Source: CAZCCM01 sp964616165 (GTDB lineage: Bacteria; Bacillota; Clostridia; TANB77; CAG-508). Taken from it: a DNA stretch of 64,000 nucleotides. The translations under genes and the position numbers were made by a program. Position 1 is the first letter of the stretch; every line of letters begins with the position of its first letter. Where the stretch lies: the NCBI GenBank assembly GCA_964616165.1, contig CAZTTS010000001.1, forward strand, positions 31,663-95,662, read 5' to 3'. This document shows positions 7,766 to 16,076 of this stretch, piece after piece. The notes beneath the pieces are model-generated. The model had not been told where the DNA came from. It did not search any database and worked only from the letters and a program-made list of their open reading frames with translations.

Positions 7766-8938
7766 ATGGAGGAAAAAATAAACTATAATATAATAATAGT
7801 AGGTTGTGGTTTTGCAGGCACCGTAGTAGCTGAAAAGCTTTCTAGCAATCTTAAAAACAATATTTTAATAATTGATCAAAGGTCTCATATTGCAGGCAAT
7901 ACTTATGATTATTGTGAAAACAATATTAATATTCATAAATATGGTCCGCATTTACTACATACTAATAACAAAGCAGTTTACGATTATTTAATGCAATTTG
8001 GTGAATGGTATAATTACGAACATAAGGTTTTGGCATATATTGATTACAAATATATTCCATTACCTTTTAATTTTAATTCGCTAGATTTAATATATGATAA
8101 AAAAATAGCAGAACATTTAAAAAAACTGTTAATTGAAAAATATGGATTAAATAGCAAAACAAATATTATAGAATTGCAAAATGCAGAGATATTGGAATTA
8201 AAAAACTTAAGTGATTTTGTCTATAAAAAAATATACTATTATTATTCTTTGAAACAATGGGGCATGTCTGTTGATAAAATAAATCCTGAAGTTTTAAAGA
8301 GAATGCCAATTAATATTTCAGAAGATAATCGATATTTTCAAGATAAATACCAGATTTTACCTAAAAATGGATATATAAAAATTTTTGAAAAGATGTTATC
8401 AAAACCTAATATTAATATACAATTAAATACAAGAGCAAAAGACATTTTAAAAATTAAAAAAAACAATATTTTTTATAATGATAAATTATTTAAAGGCCTA
8501 CTTATATACACAGGTTCAATTGATGAGTTATTAGATTATAAATATGGCATGCTTCCTTATAGATCGCTTAAGTTTGTGCCAAAGAAAAGGGCCGCTAATT
8601 TTGTTTTACCAACAGCGGTAGTTAATTATCCTCAAAAGAAACAAAGATTTACAAGAATTGTAGAATACAAACATTTAATGCAAAACTCAAGAAACAACAA
8701 TAGCACAATTATTATAAAAGAGCTTCCTTGCAAATATTCATTAAATTCAAAAAAAAGGAACATTCCTTATTATCCAATAGAAACACCCCAAAATTTAGCT
8801 TTGCATAATAAATATAAAGAAGATTTAGAAAAAATAACAAATTTACATATTATTGGTAGACTTGCAGAATATAAATATTATAATATGGATGAAATTATAG
8901 AAAGGGCTTTTGAATTGTATGAAAAGATTATTAAATGA
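7766..8938 (+). CDS. glf: UDP-galactopyranose mutase
   Basis: Flavoenzyme converting UDP-galactopyranose to UDP-galactofuranose. The N-terminal FAD-binding motif IIIVGCGFAGTVVAEKL, the HIAGNTYDY segment and KYGPHLLHTN are typical of Glf, as are FTRIVEYKH and the closing LHIIGRLAEYKYYNMDE. The length (~385) is normal. The first ATG (7766) has no ribosome binding site; instead GGAGG lies inside codons 1-3 and ATA at 7778 follows it by five bases, so the real start may be AUA, giving a protein beginning at Asn-Tyr-Asn-Ile. The 3' end overlaps the downstream glycosyltransferase gene. Confidence 0.93.
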   Translation: MEEKINYNIIIVGCGFAGTVVAEKLSSNLKNNILIIDQRSHIAGNTYDYCENNINIHKYGPHLLHTNNKAVYDYLMQFGEWYNYEHKVLAYIDYKYIPLPFNFNSLDLIYDKKIAEHLKKLLIEKYGLNSKTNIIELQNAEILELKNLSDFVYKKIYYYYSLKQWGMSVDKINPEVLKRMPINISEDNRYFQDKYQILPKNGYIKIFEKMLSKPNINIQLNTRAKDILKIKKNNIFYNDKLFKGLLIYTGSIDELLDYKYGMLPYRSLKFVPKKRAANFVLPTAVVNYPQKKQRFTRIVEYKHLMQNSRNNNSTIIIKELPCKYSLNSKKRNIPYYPIETPQNLALHNKYKEDLEKITNLHIIGRLAEYKYYNMDEIIERAFELYEKIIK

Positions 8939-9950
8939 AAAAATTTCAATAATAGTACCTATTTATAATGTTGAAAAATATTTAGAAAAATGTTTTAATT
9001 CATTGATTAGTCAATCTTATAAAAACATTGAGATTTTAGCAATAAATGATGGAAGTACAGACAATAGCCAAAAAATAATAGATGAATATGTAAAACACGA
9101 TAATCGTATTAAAGCAATAATAAAAGAAAATGGTGGTTATGGGTCAGTGTTAGAAATGGCTATAAAGTTAATTGACTCAGAGTATTTCACAATTTGTGAT
9201 CCAGATGACTACTTAGAAGTAAATGCTATAGAAACATTATATAAAGTAGCTAACAAAACAAAAGCGGATTTAATTTATGGTAAGTTTTATCATATATATT
9301 TTGATCAGAAAGAAGAAATAAATTTTAAATCCTTTTTTGAAATAGAACCATTACATATATATACCAAAGAATTAGGGAAATTTGTGTTTATACCTGTTTC
9401 TCCTCACGCTAAACTATATAAAACTTTACTTGTAAAAGACTTAAAACTGCCTTACAATACAAGCTTTACAGATGCTTTGTTATATTATTATGCTTTGTCA
9501 AAAAGCCGAAGCTTTGTGTTTGTTGATAAGTTTTTAGCCAATTATTTAGTTGAAAGGCCCGGAAATACTACAACTGATATAAACCTAAAAAGTTTTAATG
9601 ATCATTTAGTTGTAACTAAGAGCATAATAGACAAGATAGATTTATTTGAACACAAATACTTATTACTAGGTTTGTTTTTTTATAATTTGTATATATTGAT
9701 AACTCTATCAGAGCAAAAAGAAGAAATTATAAAAGAAGCAAAAAAAAATCTATATCAAATGTATGAAAATTTATTTCCCTATAGAGATTGTTTTAATGAA
9801 ATTCCTGAAATTAGCGACATATTAAAACAAATAATAGATAAAAGTCTTAATAAAAATCAATACAAAGAAATGATAGACTCTATGTTAATAAATACAGAAA
9901 AAACTCAAAGAGTTTTTTATGAAGAATTGAGTAAATTAGATCAAAGGTAA
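8919..9950 (+). CDS. Family 2 glycosyltransferase
   Basis: GT-A fold enzyme using a nucleotide sugar: ISIIVPIYNVEKYLEKC at the N-terminus, NDGSTDNS, and FTICDPDDYLE as the metal-binding DXD-type motif. It overlaps glf by about 20 bases. The ATG at 8919 is chosen, with AAAGGG 12 bases upstream; a TTG at 8910 is possible. Coupling to galE-glf suggests a galactofuranosyl or related transferase building a surface glycan (inference). The C-terminal ~110 residues are helical with FFYNLYILITL, perhaps membrane associated. Confidence 0.85.
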   Translation: MKRLLNEKISIIVPIYNVEKYLEKCFNSLISQSYKNIEILAINDGSTDNSQKIIDEYVKHDNRIKAIIKENGGYGSVLEMAIKLIDSEYFTICDPDDYLEVNAIETLYKVANKTKADLIYGKFYHIYFDQKEEINFKSFFEIEPLHIYTKELGKFVFIPVSPHAKLYKTLLVKDLKLPYNTSFTDALLYYYALSKSRSFVFVDKFLANYLVERPGNTTTDINLKSFNDHLVVTKSIIDKIDLFEHKYLLLGLFFYNLYILITLSEQKEEIIKEAKKNLYQMYENLFPYRDCFNEIPEISDILKQIIDKSLNKNQYKEMIDSMLINTEKTQRVFYEELSKLDQR

Positions 9951-9974
9951 AAACAAGTATAAGATACTATTAAA

Positions 9975-10003
9975 TTGACTGATACAGCGTGCTATGGTAT
10001 TAT
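9975..10003 (+). promoter_or_regulatory. Promoter of the ABC-F gene
   Basis: TTGACT (9975-9980), 17 bp, TATTAT (9998-10003). The start codon is only 36 bases beyond the -10 element, so there is no room for the attenuator leader peptide seen upstream of some inducible resistance ATPase genes. Confidence 0.65.
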
Positions 10004-10038
10004 TATATCAACACTTATAAAGAAAGGAGAGAATTTTT

Positions 10039-11811
10039 ATGGCTTCTATTATTGTTCAAGATTTAACATTTGCGTATCCAAATTCATATGACAATATTTT
10101 TGAAAATGTTTCTTTTACCATAGATACTAATTGGAAATTAGGTTTTATTGGTAGAAATGGGCGTGGAAAAACAACATTTCTAAATTTATTAATGGATAAA
10201 TATAAATATAGTGGCAAGATTATTTCTCAAACTAAATTTGAATATTTTCCATATACTATAAAAAATCCAGAACAAAATTCATATGAAATAGCAGGAGAAG
10301 TTAAACCTGAAATTGTTGAAAATTATGAAGAGTGGAAACTAGAGAGAGAAGTATCTCTTCTGGATATGGATGTGGACATCTTAAAGAGACAATTTAACAC
10401 TCTTAGCAAGGGTGAACAAACAAGAATCATGTTGGCAATATTATTTGCAAATGATACGGATTTCTTATTAATTGATGAACCTACAAATCATCTTGATTCT
10501 AAAACTAGAGCTGTTGTCGCTAACTATTTAAACACAAAAAAAGGATTTATTTTAGTTTCACATGATAGGTTGTTTGTTGATACTTGCGTAGACCATATTT
10601 TATCTATTAATAAAGCAAATATAGAAATACAAAAAGGAAATTTTTCGTCTTGGCTTGAAAACAAAAGAAGACAAGATAGTTTTGAGTTGCGCGAAAACGA
10701 AAGATTATTAGATGACATTAAAAGGTTAGAACAATCAGCAAAACAATCTGCTCGTTTTGCACAACAAAGTGAAGCAGGGAAATTTCGAGACACTTCACAA
10801 AGTGATAACAGAGTGGACAAGGGTTTTGTAGGGAAAAGAGCAGCGAAAATAATGAAAAGATCTACACTTGCACAAAGCAGAAAAGAACAAGCAATTCGAG
10901 AAAAATCAAAACTTTTAAAAAATATTGAAGTTGCAGAAGACTTGAAAATGAATCCTTTAGAGTATAGAGGAAATAATTTGGTAAGTGCCAATAACTTACA
11001 AATTGTTTATGATGACCAAGAAATTTTTGATCCAATGAGCTTTACAATTGAAAAAGGAGATATTATACACTTAAAAGGGGATAATGGTTCTGGGAAATCA
11101 AGTATAATAAAGCTAATTTTAGGAAAAGATATAGATTATAAAGGAGATTTACATATAGGGAGCAATCTTAAAATATCATATGTTTCTCAAGACACAACAG
11201 GTTTGAAAGGCAACCTTTCCGTTTTTGCACAAGAAAATGGTATAGATGAAACTTTATTTAAGTCAATTTTAAGCAAGCTTGATTTTGATAAAATTCAATT
11301 TGAAAAAGATATTGAAACCTTTAGTGAAGGACAGAAAAAGAAAGTTTTAATAGCGAAAAGTTTATGCGAAGAAGCCCATCTTTATTTGTGGGATGAACCT
11401 TTAAACTATATTGATATATTATCAAGAGTTCAAATTGAAGATGCAATTTTAGAATATGCTCCAACAATGCTTTTTGTAGAACATGATGAATTGTTTGCTG
11501 AAAATGTTGCTACTAAGACTGTAGAAATAGAAAATGAAACAATAAAAACAAAAGAGCAAAGTTCAGAAAAATCAGATGAAAAAGAAAGTGAAATTGATTT
11601 AAAAGATATTACACAAGATGAGCCAGAAGAAGACCTTCAAGAATATACTCAAAAAAAAACTCTTAACGAAAGAATAGAAGAAAAAGAGAATGTCTTTAAT
11701 GAAACTTTTTGGGAAAGTGAAGGAGATGTTTTTGAAAAAAATTTCTTTGAAGAAGAAAAAAAGGATGTAAGCAAACAAAATAAAGATCAAAACGATTTTG
11801 AAAGAGAATAA
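10039..11811 (+). CDS. Lsa/Vga-type ABC-F ribosome-protection ATPase
   Basis: A soluble protein with two fused ABC domains and no membrane spans. Domain 1 has Walker A GRNGRGKTT and signature LSKGEQTR; domain 2 has GDNGSGKSS and FSEGQKKK with Walker B LYLWDEPLN. The opening LTFAYPNSYDNIFENVSF and the pattern overall match the Lsa/Vga/Cpl group of ABC-F factors, which dislodge lincosamides, streptogramin A and pleuromutilins from the ribosome (family knowledge; not shown for this gene). AAAGGAGAG supports the ATG. The last ~85 residues (after VEIENETIK) are a Glu/Asp/Lys-rich tail that I do not recall in characterised Lsa proteins. Confidence 0.88.
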   Translation: MASIIVQDLTFAYPNSYDNIFENVSFTIDTNWKLGFIGRNGRGKTTFLNLLMDKYKYSGKIISQTKFEYFPYTIKNPEQNSYEIAGEVKPEIVENYEEWKLEREVSLLDMDVDILKRQFNTLSKGEQTRIMLAILFANDTDFLLIDEPTNHLDSKTRAVVANYLNTKKGFILVSHDRLFVDTCVDHILSINKANIEIQKGNFSSWLENKRRQDSFELRENERLLDDIKRLEQSAKQSARFAQQSEAGKFRDTSQSDNRVDKGFVGKRAAKIMKRSTLAQSRKEQAIREKSKLLKNIEVAEDLKMNPLEYRGNNLVSANNLQIVYDDQEIFDPMSFTIEKGDIIHLKGDNGSGKSSIIKLILGKDIDYKGDLHIGSNLKISYVSQDTTGLKGNLSVFAQENGIDETLFKSILSKLDFDKIQFEKDIETFSEGQKKKVLIAKSLCEEAHLYLWDEPLNYIDILSRVQIEDAILEYAPTMLFVEHDELFAENVATKTVEIENETIKTKEQSSEKSDEKESEIDLKDITQDEPEEDLQEYTQKKTLNERIEEKENVFNETFWESEGDVFEKNFFEEEKKDVSKQNKDQNDFERE

Positions 11812-11844
11812 AAAATAATACTTTAATTAATGAAAGGAAAAAAC

Positions 11845-12783
11845 ATGAATGCAAAAATAGTAACAATAATACCAGTATTTAATGCTGAACAATTTCTTGA
11901 AAGGACACTAGACAGTGTGATTAATCAAACTTTTAAAGAAATTAAAATTATATGTGTTAATGATGCTTCTACTGATAAGACATTACAAATTTTAGAAGAA
12001 TATGCGAAAAAGGATGAAAGAATTGTTATCATTAATAATTTAGAAAATAAAGGACCAGGAAACTCTAGAAATATAGGCTTAGACTATGTGTACGAAAACT
12101 TACCGGAAGTAGAATATATTTCTTTAGTAGATGCAGATGATAGAATTGAACCAAATACATACGAAAGAGCTTATGAAGAAGCGAAAAAAATAAATGCAGA
12201 TATTTTAAATTTTAACTTTTTGCCAAGCACATATTGGGAGTATAAAACAGAGGCAACAAGCGACTATGTCGACTATATAGATAATCCAGTAGAAGCCATT
12301 TTTGACCACAATGAATTTTACACCTTTGTTGTTTGTTGGAGTAAACTTTATAAAAAAGAACTTTTAGAAAATATACGCTTTTCAGGTGTAGGATTCTATG
12401 AAGACGGTGGATTTGCATATAAAGTGTACACGACGGCAAAAAGACTTAGAGTTATACCAGACACATTGTATGAATATAATATTGAAAACTCTAATTCAGT
12501 AAGTGGAAACACTGATAATGCAAAACGATTAGAATCAATTTTTGTTGTAATAAAAGAAACGAGAGAAGACTGGGAGAAAAAAGGCGTTTTTGAAAAATAC
12601 AAATATAAGTTCATTGATCATATAATATTGTATACTTCATTAGTTGCACCTGAAGTTTTAGATGGAGATTATTCAAAAGAATTGGAAGAAGCTTTTGATA
12701 TGAACCTATTAGATGCTGAGATTCAGGAAAATTTAAAAGAAGAAACGAAGGCAATAATTTTAAGAATGACGACTAAAAAATAA
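11845..12783 (+). CDS. Family 2 glycosyltransferase
   Basis: GT-A glycosyltransferase: TIIPVFNAEQFLERTLDSV, NDASTDKT, SLVDADDRIEPN (metal-binding DAD) and GFYEDGGFAYKVY. The ATG at 11845 is preferred over the one at 11830 because AAAGG lies between them at proper spacing. It follows the ABC-F gene by 33 bases and may be read from the same promoter. It differs from the GT2 at 8919 and may add a further sugar to the same surface glycan; the acceptor is unknown. Confidence 0.85.
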   Translation: MNAKIVTIIPVFNAEQFLERTLDSVINQTFKEIKIICVNDASTDKTLQILEEYAKKDERIVIINNLENKGPGNSRNIGLDYVYENLPEVEYISLVDADDRIEPNTYERAYEEAKKINADILNFNFLPSTYWEYKTEATSDYVDYIDNPVEAIFDHNEFYTFVVCWSKLYKKELLENIRFSGVGFYEDGGFAYKVYTTAKRLRVIPDTLYEYNIENSNSVSGNTDNAKRLESIFVVIKETREDWEKKGVFEKYKYKFIDHIILYTSLVAPEVLDGDYSKELEEAFDMNLLDAEIQENLKEETKAIILRMTTKK

Positions 12784-12819
12784 GATATTGTTTTTAATAA
12801 AAAAATTATCATATTTCTT

Positions 12820-12847
12820 TTGCTTTTATGCAGCTATGTGTTATACT
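12820..12847 (+). promoter_or_regulatory. Promoter of the zinc-ribbon gene
   Basis: TTGCTT (12820-12825), 16 bp, TATACT (12842-12847). The resulting leader of about 70 bases contains the ribosome-site hairpin at 12876-12912. Confidence 0.5.
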
Positions 12848-12875
12848 ATAAATGATTTAGTTATTTGCGGTAAAA

Positions 12876-12912
12876 TCCTCCTATAATTTAAATTAATTTT
12901 ATATAAGGAGGA
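12876..12912 (+). promoter_or_regulatory. Hairpin sequestering the Shine-Dalgarno
   Basis: TCCTCC (12876-12881) is exactly complementary to GGAGGA (12907-12912), the ribosome binding site of the gene at 12922; flanking TATAA/TTATA bases can extend the stem with a bulge. The RNA could close the start site, as in RNA thermometers or other cis-regulators. No ligand or trigger is evident. Confidence 0.5.
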
Positions 12913-12921
12913 CCCTAAACA

Positions 12922-13116
12922 ATGGATGAAGAACAAACAGAACAAGTAGAAAACACATCAGAATTTGAAGATGAAACTTTAAAATGTCGTGATTGTGGAG
13001 ACGAATTTGTATTTACTGCAGGCGAACAAGAATTTTATAAACAAATGAAATTTGAAAACAAACCAGTAAGATGCAAAACTTGTAGAGACAAGAAAAAAAA
13101 CTATAATCGCAGATAA
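12922..13116 (+). CDS. Small zinc-ribbon protein (zf-trcl type)
   Basis: A 64-residue protein with an acidic N-terminal stretch and a single zinc ribbon: LKCRDCGDEFVFTAGEQEF, then PVRCKTCRDKKK, i.e. two CxxC pairs about 27 residues apart. This matches the 'probable zinc-ribbon domain' family (zf-trcl), widespread in Clostridia and of unknown function. It has its own promoter, a masked ribosome binding site (12876-12912) and a terminator (13139-13176), so it is a monocistronic, probably regulated gene. Confidence 0.85.
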   Translation: MDEEQTEQVENTSEFEDETLKCRDCGDEFVFTAGEQEFYKQMKFENKPVRCKTCRDKKKNYNRR

Positions 13117-13138
13117 TATAATTTTACAAAATTTTACT

Positions 13139-13176
13139 AAACGGTATAACTAATAATAGTTAGACCGTTTTGTTTT
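13139..13176 (+). terminator. Rho-independent terminator
   Basis: Stem AACGGT-TAACTA paired with TAGTTA-ACCGTT (one bulged base on each side), then TTTGTTTTT. It ends the zinc-ribbon transcript. Confidence 0.85.
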
Positions 13177-13350
13177 TATATATGCAGAGATAAATAAAAA
13201 TATAATTACAATGCTATATAAAAATAAAAAGATATGTATAATAATATTAATATGATAGAATGAAATATAATAAAATAGAACAAGAAATACAAAAAATAAA
13301 TTAAAAAACAATTAAATTATAGTAGTATATCTTAAATAAAGGAGATATTA

Positions 13351-14445
13351 ATGGAAAAATATATAGAAATAGACAATCAAATACTCTCTAATAATGTTAA
13401 AAATATTGTAAGCAATACAGAATATGATTACTATATAGGTATAGTAAAAGCTAATGCATATGGTCATGGTTATGACATTGTTAATATTTTAATTGAAGCA
13501 GGAGTTAACTATTTAGCTGTAATATCTTTAGAAGAAGCAATTGAAGTTCGCAAAAGAAATAAAAATATTCCAATACTTGTTTTAAGCCCAATTGATTTAG
13601 AGGATATTGAGTTAATAAAAGAATATAATGTGACTTTAACTGTAAGCAATATAGATTATTTTAAAGAATTAATTGAACTGGACAATGAAGGAATAAAAGT
13701 ACATATTAAGATTGATACAGGGCTTAATAGATTAGGTTTTAAAAATAAAGATGAAATAGATTTTGTATATAATTACTTATTAAATAATGATAATTTGATT
13801 TTAGAAGGTCTATTTACTCACTTATCTTCTTCATATTATCCTGATCAAAAATATTATGATCAAATAGAAGAATTTAAAGAATTAACTAGAGATATTGATT
13901 ATAACAATATTCCTATTATCCATATTTTTAAATCAAATCCAGTTTATTATTTAGACAAACTGCCTTTTTGTAATGCTGTAAGACTAGGAATTTTAATGTA
14001 TGGAGTTATGCCAGAAGCAGAGAAAGTATTAAATGAAACAGAAGAAAATTTTAATACAAATAGAATAGATGTAGAAACAGCTTTTAAGTTAATTAGCAAA
14101 GTAGTAGAAGTTAAAAAAGTAACAAAAGACTCATATGTTGGATATAATAACAAATATCAATTAGAAGAAGATGCATATATTGCGGTCGTTCCTGTAGGTT
14201 ATAGTGATGGACTACATTTAACAAATGATGGAAACTATGTTTTAATTAATGATAAAAAAGATAGAACTGTTGGCGGAGTTAATATGAATGCTATAACAAT
14301 ATTAGTTGACGAAACAGTTCATGTTGGAGATAAAGTTGTAATTATTGATAATATCTATGATTATATGAAACATAATAATATTGCACCTCAAATGGTATAT
14401 GGTATGCTAGACAATAGTATTCCTAAAAAATATATAAACATTTAA
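13351..14445 (+). CDS. alr: Alanine racemase
   Basis: PLP enzyme making D-alanine for peptidoglycan. The N-terminal TIM-barrel shows GIVKANAYGHGYDIV with the PLP-binding lysine at about residue 34; HIKIDTGLNRLGF, GLFTHLSSS and AVRLGILMYG are family landmarks; VPVGYSDGL lies in the C-terminal beta domain. The length of 364 residues is normal. AAAGGAGATATTA precedes the ATG. It feeds the D-Ala-D-Ala step used by MurF (55131). The 230-base gap upstream holds only the terminator and AT-rich sequence. Confidence 0.93.
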   Translation: MEKYIEIDNQILSNNVKNIVSNTEYDYYIGIVKANAYGHGYDIVNILIEAGVNYLAVISLEEAIEVRKRNKNIPILVLSPIDLEDIELIKEYNVTLTVSNIDYFKELIELDNEGIKVHIKIDTGLNRLGFKNKDEIDFVYNYLLNNDNLILEGLFTHLSSSYYPDQKYYDQIEEFKELTRDIDYNNIPIIHIFKSNPVYYLDKLPFCNAVRLGILMYGVMPEAEKVLNETEENFNTNRIDVETAFKLISKVVEVKKVTKDSYVGYNNKYQLEEDAYIAVVPVGYSDGLHLTNDGNYVLINDKKDRTVGGVNMNAITILVDETVHVGDKVVIIDNIYDYMKHNNIAPQMVYGMLDNSIPKKYINI

Positions 14446-14472
14446 CTTATTTAAAAGAGAAAGAGAGAAAGA

Positions 14473-15405
14473 ATGAACAAAAAAATAGTAATAGCTTTAG
14501 GTGGGAATGCCTTAGGGAATAACCCTATAGAGCAATTGGAGCTTGTAAAACAAACTTCGAAAAGTTTAGCTGATCTTGTTGAATTAGGCAATGAAATTAT
14601 TATTGCTCATGGAAATGGTCCTCAAGTAGGAATGATTAATATGGCATTTGAATATGCAAATGAAAATATAGATATACCGAGTATGCCTTTCCCAGAATGT
14701 GGAGCAATGAGTCAAGGATATATTGGATATCATCTACAACAAGCAATAGCTAATGAACTTATGCAAAGAAAAATAAACAAAAACTGTGTTACACTAGTGA
14801 CTCAAGTTATTGTTGAAGAAGAAGACCAAGCTTTTTTAAATCCCACAAAACCAATAGGATCTTTTTATACAAAAGACGAAGCCGAACAAAAAGAAAAAGA
14901 AACAGGATATAAATATGTGGAAGATTCAGGAAGGGGATATAGACGAGTAGTAGCTTCACCAAAACCTATGGGAATTGTAGAAATTGAAAGTGTAAAACAA
15001 TTAAGTAAGGATTCTGTAGTTATAACAATAGGTGGTGGAGGAATACCAGTAATTAAAACTGAAAAAGGTTATGAAGGAATACCTGCTGTTATTGATAAAG
15101 ACAAGACAAGTTCTAAGCTAGCTATTGATTTAGATGCTGATATTTTATTAATTTTAACAGCAGTTCCTAAGGTTTATTTAAATTATGGAACTGATAAAGA
15201 AAAGGCATTAGACACCATTACTTTAGATGAAGCAAATAAATATATTGAAGACAAAGAGTTTGGAGAAGGAAGTATGTTACCTAAAATAGAAGCATGTGTT
15301 GAATTTGTAGAAAAAACAAATGGAGTTGCTATTATAACATCATTAGATGCTGCAAAAGAAGCGTTAGAAGGTATATCAGGAACTAAAATAGTTGAGTCTT
15401 TATAA
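14473..15405 (+). CDS. arcC: Carbamate kinase
   Basis: Converts carbamoyl phosphate and ADP to carbamate and ATP; carbamate then decays to ammonia and CO2. Landmarks: VIALGGNALG at the N-terminus, AHGNGPQVG, GAMSQGYIGYHLQ, RRVVASPKP, VITIGGGGIPV and the lysine-containing AVIDKDKTSSKLA. The length of 310 is normal. It sits 28 bases after alr but no arginine deiminase or ornithine carbamoyltransferase gene is in the window, so the carbamoyl-phosphate source is unknown. It is the third ammonia-linked enzyme here, with asnA and the altered pyrG. Confidence 0.95.
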   Translation: MNKKIVIALGGNALGNNPIEQLELVKQTSKSLADLVELGNEIIIAHGNGPQVGMINMAFEYANENIDIPSMPFPECGAMSQGYIGYHLQQAIANELMQRKINKNCVTLVTQVIVEEEDQAFLNPTKPIGSFYTKDEAEQKEKETGYKYVEDSGRGYRRVVASPKPMGIVEIESVKQLSKDSVVITIGGGGIPVIKTEKGYEGIPAVIDKDKTSSKLAIDLDADILLILTAVPKVYLNYGTDKEKALDTITLDEANKYIEDKEFGEGSMLPKIEACVEFVEKTNGVAIITSLDAAKEALEGISGTKIVESL

Positions 15406-15512
15406 TTTAAAATGTAAAAACATAAATAAACAATAAAGAAAATTAAACAAAAAAAGAATAAAAAATAATAAAAATAATAAAAAATAATAAAAAAGCAAAA
15501 AAACAAAAAAAG

Positions 15513-15538
15513 AAGATCAGAGTTTCCTGATCTTTTTT
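15513..15538 (+). terminator. Terminator after arcC (probably bidirectional)
   Basis: AAGATCAG (15513-15520), six-base loop, CTGATCTT (15527-15534), then TTTT. The upstream A-rich run (15421-15511) would give a U-tract on the other strand, so it may also end the NUDIX transcript. Confidence 0.85.
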
Positions 15539-15557
15539 GGTGGTACAAATGAAGTAT

Positions 15558-15968
15558 TTAAAGAATATTTTTTAAATAGTCTACAACTTTATTAACTTCA
15601 TTTAAATTATTAATTAATTTATATTCTGAATGCTCATCTTTTTGTAAGACAATATTGTTTTCTCCTTGGTTTTTTAATAAAACTCCCTTATATACTATTC
15701 TCTTAAATGTGATGTTTTTTTCCTTATCATAATTACTGTCTTGATGTAATATTTCTTTTACTTTAATGTCTAAATTTACTTCTTCTTTTGTTTCTCTAAT
15801 TGCTGCTTCTTCAGGAGTTTCTATTTCTTCAACCATACCTCCAGGTATATCCCAATATTCTGGAAACATATTAGGCTTTCCTCTTTTTATGGCAGTTCTT
15901 TTTATAACAAGATATTTATTATTAATTTTTATTAAAGCATGAGCAATATATTTTATATTTGTATCCAT
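15558..15968 (-). CDS. NUDIX hydrolase
   Basis: A 136-residue single-domain protein with a complete Nudix box: GGMVEEIETPEEAAIRETKE continuing EVNLDI (G-x5-E-x7-R-E-x2-E-E-x-G/N-U; the usual last glycine is Asn). It would hydrolyse a nucleoside diphosphate linked to another moiety; substrate unknown. AGGAGATAATA precedes the ATG on the minus strand. It is a lone minus-strand gene between arcC and the CotH gene. Confidence 0.88.
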   Translation of the reverse strand: MDTNIKYIAHALIKINNKYLVIKRTAIKRGKPNMFPEYWDIPGGMVEEIETPEEAAIRETKEEVNLDIKVKEILHQDSNYDKEKNITFKRIVYKGVLLKNQGENNIVLQKDEHSEYKLINNLNEVNKVVDYLKNIL

Positions 15969-16076
15969 TATTATCTCCTAGCCTTGTTTTATATCATAAA
16001 TAAAGATTTTGCAAGAATTATTGTAGTTGAAAGTAACGAAAAATTGTTATAATATTAAACTATAAAGGAGATCAAA

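Noticed and set aside
10524..10991. 155-codon antisense frame within the ABC-F gene
   Set aside because: It lies wholly within a well-supported gene, has no ribosome site, and is Ser/Phe-rich as expected for the reverse of a Lys/Glu-rich protein.
15421..15511. A-rich AATAATAAAA repeats as a CRISPR-like or coding region
   Set aside because: Low-complexity sequence without defined repeats or spacers and with stops in all frames; it is simply the flank of the terminator.
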